A stretch of 64,000 bases of DNA from Guyparkeria sp016278265 (GTDB lineage Bacteria; Pseudomonadota; Gammaproteobacteria; Halothiobacillales; Halothiobacillaceae), in the NCBI RefSeq assembly GCF_044582145.1, contig NZ_JBDODO010000003.1, one strand, 5' to 3'. The position numbers were made by a program, and so were the translations under genes. Below, piece after piece: positions 44,339-52,663 of the stretch. The stretch's first letter is position 1, and each line of letters opens with the position of its first letter. The notes beneath the pieces were generated by a model. It did not search any database. It was given only the letters and a program-made list of their open reading frames with translations, and was not told where the DNA came from.

Positions 44339-46102
44339 ATGGATCTTCAGACACTGATTTACCTGGTGGTTGGCGCCACCTTCTTGCTTTACTTCGTCCT
44401 CGCGATCGTCGCCCGAGCGGGCACCACCAGCGAGTTCTACGTTGCCGGCAAGGGAATCAACCCCATCCTCAACGGCATGGCCACCGCCGCCGACTGGATG
44501 TCCGCCGCCTCGTTCATCTCGATGGCTGGCCTGATCGCCTTCAACGGCTACTCGGCCTCCGCCTACCTGATGGGCTGGACCGGCGGTTACGTCCTGCTGG
44601 CGATGCTGCTCGCGCCGTACCTGCGCAAGTTCGGCAAGTTCACGGTGCCCGAGTTCATCGGTGACCGCTTCTACTCGAACACCGCGCGCGTCATCGCCGT
44701 CATTGCCCTGCTGGTCATCTCCCTGACCTACGTCATCGGCCAGATGAAAGGCGTGGGCGTCGCATTCTCGCGCTTCCTCGAGACCTCGGTCGAGGTTGGC
44801 CTGTTCGCGGGCATGGGCATCGTGTTCGTCTACGCGGTACTCGGTGGCATGAAGGGGATCACCTACACGCAGATTGCGCAGTACGTGATCATGATCTTCG
44901 CCTACACCGTTCCGGCGATCTTCATCTCCCTGCAGCTGACCGGCCACTTCCTGCCGCAGACCGGCACCGGTGCCATGCTGACCGACGGCTCGAACCAGTA
45001 CCTGCTGCAGAAGCTGGACCTGGTCCTGGTCGATCTCGGCTTTGCCGAGTACACCGGCACGCCGGACCTGATGAACACCTTCCTGCTGACCCTGGCACTG
45101 ATGATCGGTACCGCCGGTCTGCCGCACGTGCTGGTGCGCTTCTTCACCGTGCCGCGTGTCCGTGATGCCCGGAAGTCCGCCGGCTGGACCCTGCTGTTCA
45201 TCGCGATCCTGTACACCACGGCCCCGGCCGTCGGCGCCATGGCGATGTGGAACACCCTCAAGACCGTGCAGGACACCGACGAGATCGGCGCACCCGAGGG
45301 CAACCTGCTCTACGCCGAGCGTCCGGACTGGATGAGGAGCTGGGAACTCACCGGCCTGCTGCAGTTCGAGGACAAGAACGGCGATGGCCGCATCCAGTAC
45401 TACAACGACGACAACGAAGACTTCGCGGCCATGGCCGAGGAAGAGTACGGCTGGAACGGCAACGAGCTTTACGTTGACCGCGACATCATGGTGCTGGCCA
45501 ACCCGGAAATCGCCAACCTGCCGAACTGGGTCATCGCGCTGATCGCCGCTGGTGGTATCGCAGCCGCCCTGTCGACCGCCGCTGGCCTGCTGCTGGCGAT
45601 CTCGTCCGCCATCTCGCACGATCTGCTCAAGGGCGTGTTCATGCCGAACATTTCCGAGAAGAACGAGCTGATGGCCGGTCGGATCTCGATGACCGTCGCG
45701 ATCATCGTCGCCGGTTACCTGGGCCTCAACCCGCCGGGCTTTGCCGCCCAGGTGGTGGCACTGGCCTTCGGCCTGGCAGCAAGCTCCCTGTTCCCGGCGC
45801 TGATGATGGGGATCTTCTCCAAGCGCATGAACAAGGAAGGCGCCATCGCGGGCATGCTGACCGGCCTGTCGATCACCCTGCTGTACATCTTCTGGTACAA
45901 GGGCTGGTTCTTCATTCCGGACACCAACATGCTGCCGGATAACGCAGACAACTGGCTGTTCGGTATCAACCCGACCTCGTTCGGTGCCATCGGCGCGGCA
46001 ATCAACTTCATCGTGGCGATCCTCGTCGCGAAGATCACCACCCCGCCGCCGCATGAGATCCAGGAACTGGTCGAGGACGTCCGCGTCCCGCGGGCCAGCT
46101 GA
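44339..46102 (+). CDS. Sodium:solute symporter (VC2705 subfamily, ActP-like)
   Basis: A 587-residue membrane protein of the SSS family with about 13 helices. TAADWMSAASFISMAGLIAF near 50-70 and GLPHVLVRFFTVPRVRDARKS near 260-280 are hallmarks. Residues about 325-395 form a large hydrophilic insert that contains DKNGDGRIQYYN (345-356), which resembles an EF-hand Ca2+ loop though the last position is Asn. Members carry small organic acids such as acetate; the substrate is not fixed by sequence. It pairs with the DUF4212 gene upstream and is followed by a terminator. Confidence 0.92.
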   Translation: MDLQTLIYLVVGATFLLYFVLAIVARAGTTSEFYVAGKGINPILNGMATAADWMSAASFISMAGLIAFNGYSASAYLMGWTGGYVLLAMLLAPYLRKFGKFTVPEFIGDRFYSNTARVIAVIALLVISLTYVIGQMKGVGVAFSRFLETSVEVGLFAGMGIVFVYAVLGGMKGITYTQIAQYVIMIFAYTVPAIFISLQLTGHFLPQTGTGAMLTDGSNQYLLQKLDLVLVDLGFAEYTGTPDLMNTFLLTLALMIGTAGLPHVLVRFFTVPRVRDARKSAGWTLLFIAILYTTAPAVGAMAMWNTLKTVQDTDEIGAPEGNLLYAERPDWMRSWELTGLLQFEDKNGDGRIQYYNDDNEDFAAMAEEEYGWNGNELYVDRDIMVLANPEIANLPNWVIALIAAGGIAAALSTAAGLLLAISSAISHDLLKGVFMPNISEKNELMAGRISMTVAIIVAGYLGLNPPGFAAQVVALAFGLAASSLFPALMMGIFSKRMNKEGAIAGMLTGLSITLLYIFWYKGWFFIPDTNMLPDNADNWLFGINPTSFGAIGAAINFIVAILVAKITTPPPHEIQELVEDVRVPRAS

Positions 46103-46135
46103 CCACCTGACCGGCACTCGCCGGTCCGAAAGAAC

Positions 46136-46165
46136 AAAACCCCGGGCGAGGCCCGGGGTTTTTTT
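46136..46165. terminator. Terminator of the symporter unit
   Basis: A 12-bp perfect stem (46136-46147 with 46151-46162) with a GAG loop and a T7 run on the plus strand. Also usable by the convergent gene at 46200. Confidence 0.95.
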
Positions 46166-46199
46166 GTGTCTACTCGATTCGTGACGTGAGTGAGGAAGG

Positions 46200-46502
46200 T
46201 CAGCGCCCGCCGGCAATCACCCAACCGGTAATCCCGGCAAACATGAGGATCACGCCCACCGGCGCGAGCATCAACAGATTCATGAACTGACGCTTGTCCT
46301 CCCCGCTGGTGAAGACGATCGGGCCGAGCCCCCCGACCACGCCCACCGCCGAGAGGATCGCGCCGATCACCAACATGACCTTCGACACCCGGGCGAAGCC
46401 GGGCTGACGCGAGGGCGCCTCGAAACGATAGGGATCACCAATGCCCGGCTCGAACTCGTCGTCCGGGTGGTCGGTGGGTTTCTTCTCGGAAGGATCGATC
46501 AT
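46200..46502 (-). CDS. Small two-helix membrane protein of unknown function
   Basis: A 100-residue protein. Residues 1-38 are acidic and Pro-rich and cytoplasmic; two hydrophobic helices lie at about 42-65 and 74-96, joined by a short charged loop (TSGEDKRQF). No family recognised. The start at 46502 has AGGGTG about 7 bases upstream. It sits divergent from pepA, where lptF-lptG would be found in many gammaproteobacteria. Reality is supported by position, length and membrane-helix spacing; the role is unknown. Confidence 0.7.
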   Translation of the reverse strand: MIDPSEKKPTDHPDDEFEPGIGDPYRFEAPSRQPGFARVSKVMLVIGAILSAVGVVGGLGPIVFTSGEDKRQFMNLLMLAPVGVILMFAGITGWVIAGGR

Positions 46503-46637
46503 CGTGACACCCTGGTGCAGCGTTATGGGATTTCCACGCGGAGGCGTTGGCAATGCGCGCAGGGCCTCCTCTGGACATGGAAATCCTAGCAGGCGCGGAC
46601 CGATGCACCGAACGCCGGCGGGCCACAACGGGCTTTT

Positions 46638-46646
46638 TGCTAGACT
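46638..46646 (+). promoter_or_regulatory. Candidate extended -10 promoter of pepA
   Basis: TGCTAGACT: an extended -10 motif (TG, one base, TAGACT) about 100 bases before the pepA start. There is no matching -35 box. Confidence 0.35.
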
Positions 46647-46748
46647 GCCCAGTCATATTGCCCGATTGGGCCGGACGAACGGGTACCCAAACGGCCGGGA
46701 CAAACCCGGTCTCCCGTTAACCGCACATCAGACACGAGGAAGAACACC

Positions 46749-48278
46749 GTGCTCGAATTCTCCGTAAAGAGTGGCGCCCCGGAAAAGCAGCGCACCGCCT
46801 GCCTGATCGTCGGTGTCTTTGAATCGCGTCGGCTGACGGCAGCGGCGGAGACCATCGACCAGGTGAGTGACGGCTTTATCACGGCCATCACCCGGCGCGG
46901 CGACATGGACGGCGAGCTCGGCGACACCTTGCTGCTCCACGGCGTGCCGAATGTCCAGGCCGATCGCGTCATGCTCGTCGGCTTGGGCAAGGAACGCGAG
47001 CTCGATACCCGTGGGCTGGTCAAGGCCACCCGTGCCGCCGTCGAGGCATTGCATCACCGCGGCACGGCCGAATGCGTCAGTCACCTCTCCGAGATCGACG
47101 TGCGCGGCAGCAGCATGGAACAGGTGCTGCGCCAGAGCATCGTGGCCATTGACGATGCCCTGTATCGCTTCGACGAACTCAAGACGGACCGCGAACTGGG
47201 CCCACGCCGCCCGCTGCGCAAGGTGACCTTCATCCTGCCGACCCGCCGGGAGCTGATGGAGGCCGAACGCTACGTGCGCGAAGCCACCGCGATCAGCAAC
47301 GGCATGCGCATGGCCAAGAACCTCGCCAACATGCCCGCCAACCTGCTCACCCCCACCACCATGGCCGAGCACGCCCGCAAGATGACGGAGACCCATCTAC
47401 AGCTGTCGGTCGAGGTGCTCGACGCCTCGCGCATGGAGTCGTTGGGGATGCACGCCCTGCTGGCCGTGGCCAAGGGCAGCAGCGAACCGCCCAAGCTGAT
47501 CGTGATGGAACACATGGGGGCGGACGCCGACACCCCGCCGATCGTGCTGGTCGGCAAGGGCGTTACCTTCGACACGGGTGGGATATCGCTCAAGCCCGGA
47601 CCAGACATGGACCAGATGAAGTTCGACATGGGCGGGGCGGCGGCCACCATCGGCGTGATGTCCGCCGTGGCCGAGATGCAGCTGCCAATCAACGTGGTCG
47701 CCATCATTCCCACGGTGGAGAACATGCCCGACGGTGCGGCGCTCAAGCCGGGTGACGTGATCCGCAGCATGTCGGGTCAGACCATCGAGGTGCTCAACAC
47801 CGACGCCGAAGGCCGGCTGATCCTCTGCGATGCGCTCACCTACGCCGCCCGTTACAAGCCGGCAGCGATCGTCGACCTGGCTACCCTGACCGGGGCCTGC
47901 ATCATCGCGCTGGGTCGGGAACCGAGCGCTGTTCTGGGCAACCACAATCCGCTGGTCAAGGAACTGATCCAGGCAGGTGAAACGACCAACGACCGCGCGT
48001 GGCAGCTGCCGTTGTGGGACGAATACCAGGACCTGCTCAAGAGCAATTTCGCCGACATGGCCAACATCGGTGGGCGGGAAGGCGGCAGCATCACCGCTGC
48101 CGCGTTCCTCTCCCGCTTCGTCAAGGAGCATCACTGGGCCCACCTCGACATCGCAGGCACGGCCTGGAAGACCGGCGACGCCAAGGGCGCGACCGGCCGG
48201 CCGGTCCCGCTGCTGGCGGAATTCCTGATGCAACGGGCCCGCCAGCGACAGGAAGACAACGACGGCGGCACAACCTGA
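46749..48278 (+). CDS. pepA: Leucyl aminopeptidase PepA
   Basis: A 509-residue M17 aminopeptidase. The C-terminal catalytic domain has KGVTFDTGGISLKPG near 268-282, metal-binding residues in DMGGAAAT, and the M17 signature NTDAEGRL at 350-357. It releases N-terminal amino acids with two metal ions; in E. coli the protein also binds DNA as XerA. The start is GTG with GAGGAAG upstream, matching the family N-terminus LEFSVKSG. Ended by a strong terminator. Confidence 0.95.
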   Translation: MLEFSVKSGAPEKQRTACLIVGVFESRRLTAAAETIDQVSDGFITAITRRGDMDGELGDTLLLHGVPNVQADRVMLVGLGKERELDTRGLVKATRAAVEALHHRGTAECVSHLSEIDVRGSSMEQVLRQSIVAIDDALYRFDELKTDRELGPRRPLRKVTFILPTRRELMEAERYVREATAISNGMRMAKNLANMPANLLTPTTMAEHARKMTETHLQLSVEVLDASRMESLGMHALLAVAKGSSEPPKLIVMEHMGADADTPPIVLVGKGVTFDTGGISLKPGPDMDQMKFDMGGAAATIGVMSAVAEMQLPINVVAIIPTVENMPDGAALKPGDVIRSMSGQTIEVLNTDAEGRLILCDALTYAARYKPAAIVDLATLTGACIIALGREPSAVLGNHNPLVKELIQAGETTNDRAWQLPLWDEYQDLLKSNFADMANIGGREGGSITAAAFLSRFVKEHHWAHLDIAGTAWKTGDAKGATGRPVPLLAEFLMQRARQRQEDNDGGTT

Positions 48279-48303
48279 GCCTCGGACGCTAATCCTTATA
48301 CGC

Positions 48304-48347
48304 AAAACGCCCCCGGCATGGATCATCCCATGCACGGGGGCGTTTTT
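48304..48347 (+). terminator. Terminator of pepA
   Basis: A long hairpin: 12-bp stem (48304-48315 with 48335-48346) extended by a 5-bp inner stem (48316-48320 with 48329-48333), with T5 on the plus strand. Confidence 0.93.
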
Positions 48348-48410
48348 CTGCCAACCGACGGCCCGCGCGCTCTGCTTTAACATCCGGCCGGCAGAGCGGC
48401 ACCGGATTGA

Positions 48411-48932
48411 TCAGCCCTCGGACGCGGCCCGGGCCAGGTTCCGGCGTCGTTGCTGGCGCTTTTTCTCCGGCAGGTTGTCGAACAGGCGATCACGCAGGGC
48501 GATAAAAAATCGCTCCACATCTGGGATGCTCACGCCCGGCACATCAATCTCGGCAAAGGTGCGGGCATAAAGCTTCTCGGCACTGGCGCGAATCTCGTCA
48601 ATCAATGGCAACGAGCGCTCGGTCAGACGGATGATCTTGCAGCGACGATCCGTACCGCACCGGACCCGTTCAACCCACTCGTCACGCGACAATCGATCGA
48701 TCATCGCGACCAGCGACGGCCCTTCTATACCCAGTTCCTCGGCCAGCTCCGACTGGATCAGCCCCTCGGGATACAACGACAGGATGGCCATGGTGCGCCA
48801 CTTGGCCTGGCTCAGGCCGTGATGGGCAAGCTCATGATCAAGCAACTGGCGCCAGAGCTGATCGACGCGGTGCAACAACACCGGCACGCGATCCTCGGCA
48901 CAGATGTCGAATTCCGTTTTCGTATCGGTCAT
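48411..48932 (-). CDS. MarR family transcriptional regulator
   Basis: A 173-residue winged-helix regulator. The DNA-binding part has KWRTMAILSLYPEGLIQSEL and AEELGIEGPSLVAMIDRLSR near 50-92, with the wing GTDRRCKIIRLTER near 103-116. An Arg-rich tail ends the protein. The start at 48932 has AAGGGG upstream. Such proteins usually repress a neighbouring gene in response to a phenolic or oxidant ligand; no adjacent transporter or efflux gene is obvious, so its target is unknown. Confidence 0.85.
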   Translation of the reverse strand: MTDTKTEFDICAEDRVPVLLHRVDQLWRQLLDHELAHHGLSQAKWRTMAILSLYPEGLIQSELAEELGIEGPSLVAMIDRLSRDEWVERVRCGTDRRCKIIRLTERSLPLIDEIRASAEKLYARTFAEIDVPGVSIPDVERFFIALRDRLFDNLPEKKRQQRRRNLARAASEG

Positions 48933-49048
48933 GCAGGGCCCCTTGGTTGCCTCGCCGATCTCGTTGGACCGGCTGTAATCCACATTTTGCCAGCCCCGCT
49001 GACGACCTCCAACTATTAGCCAGCGAACACATCATTCCGCGCCGATAC

Positions 49049-49086
49049 AAAAAGACCGCCCGCTGCCAAAAGGCAGGGACGGCCCC
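49049..49086 (-). terminator. Terminator of rpoS
   Basis: An imperfect stem on the minus strand (GGCCGTCCCTGCC against GGCAGCGGGCGGTC) with a TTT-type loop, followed by T5, about 40 bases past the rpoS stop. Confidence 0.75.
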
Positions 49087-49124
49087 GAGACACTAGACTC
49101 ACCGACATCGGGCGAGAGACGGTG

Positions 49125-50126
49125 TCACTCGCTAAAAATCACGTCTGACGTCACGCCTTCGTTGGCGGCAAACTGTTTGAGGCGGCGCACCGCCTCGAGT
49201 TGAATCTGGCGCACACGCTCGCGAGTACAACCCAGCAGGCCGCCCACCTGCTCGAGGGTCGCCGGCTCGTGGCCCCGCAGACCATAGCGGCGCATCAGCA
49301 CCTCGCGCTGCTTGCCCTCGAGCTTGTCGATCAACCGGTCAAGCAACTGCATGACGCCGTTGTCCTGCAGTTCGTCTTCCGGCAGCTGGCTGTTCTCGTC
49401 GGGCACCATGTCGAGCAGGGAGAACTCGCCGTCGCCCTTGAGCGGGCTGTCGAACGAGGATTCCCGCTCGTTGTAGGACATTACCTTGAGTACGTCCTTC
49501 AACGGCTTGTCCAGGTGTTCTGCAATCTGTTCGGGACGAACATCGCCGTTCTGGCCCTGCGAAATCTTGCGGGCCGCGCGGTTGTAGGAATGCACTTCCT
49601 TGACCACATGCACCGGCAGGCGAACCGTGCGGGCCTGATTCATCAGCGCCCGTTCGATCGTCTGGCGAATCCACCAAGTGGCATAGGTCGAAAAGCGGAA
49701 ACCGCGCTCGGGGTCAAACTTCTCGACTGCTCGCATCAAACCCAGATTGCCTTCCTCGATCAGGTCGAGCAGATCGAGGCCGCGATTGATGTATCGACGG
49801 GCCAGCTTGATCACCAGCCGCAGGTTGCAGACGATCATCTTCTGACGGGCCCACTCCTCACCGGCCTGCGCTCGGCGGGAAAAATCGATTTCCTCGGCGG
49901 GGGTCAGCAGACGCTCCGTTTCGACATCCTTGAGGTACAGGCGAACCGGATCGGGGGCCCCGGAATCGGCCACACCGAAGTTGCGCACGAATCCCGTCGA
50001 CTCGGGGGCGCCCGCTTTGCGGGCCACGCGAGGGCGGGGGACGGTTTCGGCCGGAGCGGCGGCCAGATCGTCCACCCTGGCGGAGCCGACCCGGGTCATG
50101 TTGTCTTGAACGATTGCCTGTGCCAT
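49125..50126 (-). CDS. rpoS: RNA polymerase sigma factor RpoS
   Basis: A 333-residue sigma factor of normal RpoS length. Region 1.2/2 shows DPVRLYLKDV then NLRLVIKLARRYINRGLDLL and LIEEGNLGLMRAVEKFD; region 2.4 has RFSTYATWWIRQTIERALM; region 4.2 has LEQVGGLLGCTRERVRQIQLEAV. RpoS directs the general stress and stationary-phase programme. The start at 50126 has GAGGG about 7 bases upstream. It is downstream of nlpD with a 484-base leader region; in E. coli the rpoS promoter lies within nlpD. Confidence 0.95.
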   Translation of the reverse strand: MAQAIVQDNMTRVGSARVDDLAAAPAETVPRPRVARKAGAPESTGFVRNFGVADSGAPDPVRLYLKDVETERLLTPAEEIDFSRRAQAGEEWARQKMIVCNLRLVIKLARRYINRGLDLLDLIEEGNLGLMRAVEKFDPERGFRFSTYATWWIRQTIERALMNQARTVRLPVHVVKEVHSYNRAARKISQGQNGDVRPEQIAEHLDKPLKDVLKVMSYNERESSFDSPLKGDGEFSLLDMVPDENSQLPEDELQDNGVMQLLDRLIDKLEGKQREVLMRRYGLRGHEPATLEQVGGLLGCTRERVRQIQLEAVRRLKQFAANEGVTSDVIFSE

Positions 50127-50610
50127 GTCGTATCCCTCGCTTGGTCGCGATTGTTGTTGCGTTAATCTGTGTACAACCTTTGCACAATGAATTGGCGTGA
50201 TCAATCCCTGTGGAATCGAATAAAACAACACATAAGCTTCGATATGATGATAACGATGCCGGGGAAGCACTTGCAGAAGCAAATCGCAAGCGCTCAGGCC
50301 TCAGTCCACCACCGCATACATGTACAAGACATGTACGCCCATCTCGCGATGATCAATCACTGTCCGTGGTTAGTGCGACATGGGAAGCGCGGCGAAGTTC
50401 TCGAACGCGCAATCGACGCCACCGGAAAGACAGCTCGCGCGGTGGACGGGAATACAGAAGGGAAAAGCATGCGTGACGTCGTACGCGCGGATCCGCATGG
50501 CAAACCGGTCGGAAAGCGGCTCACGACTTCACGCGACAGACACAGCGGCTCAGGCGGGGGAGAGAGATCGCCGAAGAGAGAGCCAAGGCAATGAAACTGG
50601 AAGGGCCGGC
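50127..50610. other. Leader/intergenic region between nlpD and rpoS
   Basis: A 484-base region with no convincing gene. GC content drops noticeably from about 50140 to 50300. It contains a direct repeat ACATGTAC (50318-50325 and 50329-50336) with an 11-base period. It most likely holds rpoS promoter and mRNA leader; no small RNA binding site can be named from sequence alone. Confidence 0.5.
50318..50336. repeat. Direct repeat ACATGTAC with 11-base period
   Basis: Two identical 8-base copies, each containing the palindrome ACATGT, are separated by three bases and so lie on the same face of the helix. This is an operator-like layout in the region upstream of rpoS. Confidence 0.5.
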
Positions 50611-51378
50611 TCAGGGCAGGAAGCGCTCCGGGTCGACCGGCTTGCCCTGGCGGCGAATCTGGAACAGCAGATGCCCTCCATCGCTCGGCTTGCGATGGTC
50701 ACGCGGGCCGACGCGAGCGATGGCCTGCCCGCTGCGCACCCAGTCTCCCTCTGACACGGAAAGACTCTTGTTGTAGGCATAGGCAGAGAGCCATTCGGCG
50801 TTGTGCTTCAGAATCACGAGGTTACCGTACCCCGGCAACCCGTCACCGGAGTAGACCACCTTGCCGGCGGCAGCCGCACGCACCGGGGTGTCGATTGGCG
50901 CGGCGAGGATTACGCCTTTCTGGGCGGGCGCGCCCTCGGGGAACCGGTGAAGCGCCCGCCGTTGGCCGTCCAGTGGCCATTTCCAACCCACCGGCGAGGC
51001 AGCCGGCGCGGGGCGACTGGATCTGGAGTCACTCGACGCCGCTTTGACCGGCGTACTTGTCGGGGACGTCTTGGCTGATCGCTGTGGGCTCGCCCCCCCA
51101 CCGGACGAACTGAGACGAAGACGCTGACCGATCTTCAGGTGACGCGGATCGGAAATGCCGTTCCAGCGAGCCAGCCGCTGCCAATCCAGATCGTTGGCCA
51201 CGGCGATCGAGTAGAGGGTGTCACCGCCCTTGACGTAATACACCGGCTGGCCACGCTCCCAGCTGCGGTAATCGGTGGGGGTGGCGCAACCGCCCAGCAT
51301 GAACAGCCCGGACAGCAGGCCGACCGCTACCAGCCGGCGCAAACGAGACGAGATGAGAACGAGCGGCCGGGTACGCAT
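50611..51378 (-). CDS. nlpD: Lipoprotein NlpD (amidase activator)
   Basis: A 255-residue outer-membrane lipoprotein with lipobox MLGGC (Cys31), a LysM domain (about 45-90: YYVKGGDTLYSIAVANDLDW), a Ser/Thr/Pro linker and a C-terminal LytM domain (about 135-255). The LytM metal residues are missing, notably LLFQIRRQG where active enzymes have H-x-H, as expected of an activator of the amidase AmiC. It is encoded between yqaA and rpoS. Confidence 0.92.
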   Translation of the reverse strand: MRTRPLVLISSRLRRLVAVGLLSGLFMLGGCATPTDYRSWERGQPVYYVKGGDTLYSIAVANDLDWQRLARWNGISDPRHLKIGQRLRLSSSGGGASPQRSAKTSPTSTPVKAASSDSRSSRPAPAASPVGWKWPLDGQRRALHRFPEGAPAQKGVILAAPIDTPVRAAAAGKVVYSGDGLPGYGNLVILKHNAEWLSAYAYNKSLSVSEGDWVRSGQAIARVGPRDHRKPSDGGHLLFQIRRQGKPVDPERFLP

Positions 51379-51381
51379 GGG

Positions 51382-51969
51382 TTAGATTAGCTGCCAGACA
51401 GCGATGGCAATCAGCAGCAGGGCGACGAACAGCCAGCCCAGCCATTCGATATAGCGGCGCAGCGTCGGCGCGACACGAGGCCCTGCCCAGGCGACCAACC
51501 CTGACACGAGAAAGAAGCGCGCGCCGCGTCCGACGAACGAGGCGACCACGAAGCCGAACGGATTCATCGTCAACGCCCCGGCGGCAATGGTGAACACCTT
51601 GTAGGGAATCGGCGAGAAGCCGGCAACCAGAATCGCCCAGAAGCCCCAGTCGGCGAACCAGGCCCGCGCTCGATCGAAGCCCGCGGCGTAATGCGATTCG
51701 GCCAGCCAGGGCTCGATCGCCTCGATCGCCCAGAACCCGATCAGGTAGCCCAGCACCCCGCCGAGCACACTGCCGAGGGTCGCGATCAACGCGAATACCC
51801 ACCAACAGCGTGGCCGAGCGAGCGCCATGGGCATGAGCATGACGTCCGGAGGCACCGGAAAGAACGAGGACTCGGCGAAGCTCAACGCCCCGAGCACAGC
51901 CGGAGCACGACGATGGGCCGACCAGGCCAGGACACGGTCATACAACGGGCCGAACAGCCTCATGGGCAC
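51382..51969 (-). CDS. yqaA: YqaA-type DedA/VTT family membrane protein
   Basis: A 195-residue membrane protein with SFAESSFFPVPPDVMLMPMA near 30-49, then GSVLGGVLGYLIGFWA and GFSPIPYKVFTIAAGALTM near 116-135, the pattern of the DedA/VTT family. Members are linked to polyprenyl-phosphate or phospholipid translocation. It lies three bases before the nlpD start and after pcm, its usual place in Pseudomonas-type rpoS loci. Start may be Met at 51969 or the second Met six bases later. Confidence 0.85.
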   Translation of the reverse strand: MPMRLFGPLYDRVLAWSAHRRAPAVLGALSFAESSFFPVPPDVMLMPMALARPRCWWVFALIATLGSVLGGVLGYLIGFWAIEAIEPWLAESHYAAGFDRARAWFADWGFWAILVAGFSPIPYKVFTIAAGALTMNPFGFVVASFVGRGARFFLVSGLVAWAGPRVAPTLRRYIEWLGWLFVALLLIAIAVWQLI

Positions 51970-51999
51970 CTCATGCCGACAGGTCCATGCCAGGGATCC

Positions 52000-52653
52000 T
52001 CACGCAAGGGATCCCGGCAAGAGTGGAACGAACGAAACCAGATCGTACCAGCGCGTCTGGTACTCGTTGTCGGCCAATCGCGTGATGACGGTCAGCTTCT
52101 GCCCGCCGCCCTGCGCACCGACCGGAATCACGAGCCGCCCGCCGATGGCGAGTTGCTCCTTGAGTTCCGGGGGCACGGCATCCGGGGCCGCGGTCACCAC
52201 GATGGCCTCGAACGGCGCCTGCGATGGCCAGCCCCTGAAACCGTCCCGATGCATGTAGCGGATATTGAGCAACCCCAGCGCACGATGCCGGGCCTTGGCT
52301 TGATCGAGAAACGCGCCGATGCGCTCGACAGTGAACACAGACTGGCACAACTGCGCCAGCACCGCCGCTTGGTAACCCGAACCCGTCCCGACCTCGAGCA
52401 CCCGCGTCAGCCGGGATTCTCCGGCCATGACCAGTTCGGTCATCCGGGCGACGATATAGGGTTGCGACAGGGTCTGCCCCTGCCCGATCGGCAGCGAACA
52501 GTCCTCGTAGGCCCGCACGCCCTGCACCTCGTCGACAAAGGCCTCGCGCGGAACGGCGGCCACCGCGTCGAGCACCGGCTGGGCACGGATGCCCTGCGAA
52601 ACCAGCCGCTCGAGCATGGTCTGGCGCGCCCACTGGTAGTTGCGCCGAATCAC
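52000..52653 (-). CDS. pcm: Protein-L-isoaspartate O-methyltransferase
   Basis: A 217-residue SAM-dependent methyltransferase. The SAM loop is VLEVGTGSGYQAAVLAQL near 84-101, with SLPIGQGQTLSQPYIVARM near 53-71 upstream and RLVIPVGAQGGGQKL near 173. It repairs aged proteins by methylating isoaspartate. The start is GTG at 52653; a Met at residue 13 is the alternative. It follows surE and is upstream of yqaA-nlpD-rpoS. Confidence 0.95.
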   Translation of the reverse strand: MIRRNYQWARQTMLERLVSQGIRAQPVLDAVAAVPREAFVDEVQGVRAYEDCSLPIGQGQTLSQPYIVARMTELVMAGESRLTRVLEVGTGSGYQAAVLAQLCQSVFTVERIGAFLDQAKARHRALGLLNIRYMHRDGFRGWPSQAPFEAIVVTAAPDAVPPELKEQLAIGGRLVIPVGAQGGGQKLTVITRLADNEYQTRWYDLVSFVPLLPGSLA

Positions 52654-52663
52654 CGACCGGTCC

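Noticed and set aside
50169..50594. A 141-codon plus-strand open frame in the rpoS leader region
   Set aside because: Composition is mixed and contains no recognisable domain; no ribosome site; the gap is more likely regulatory.
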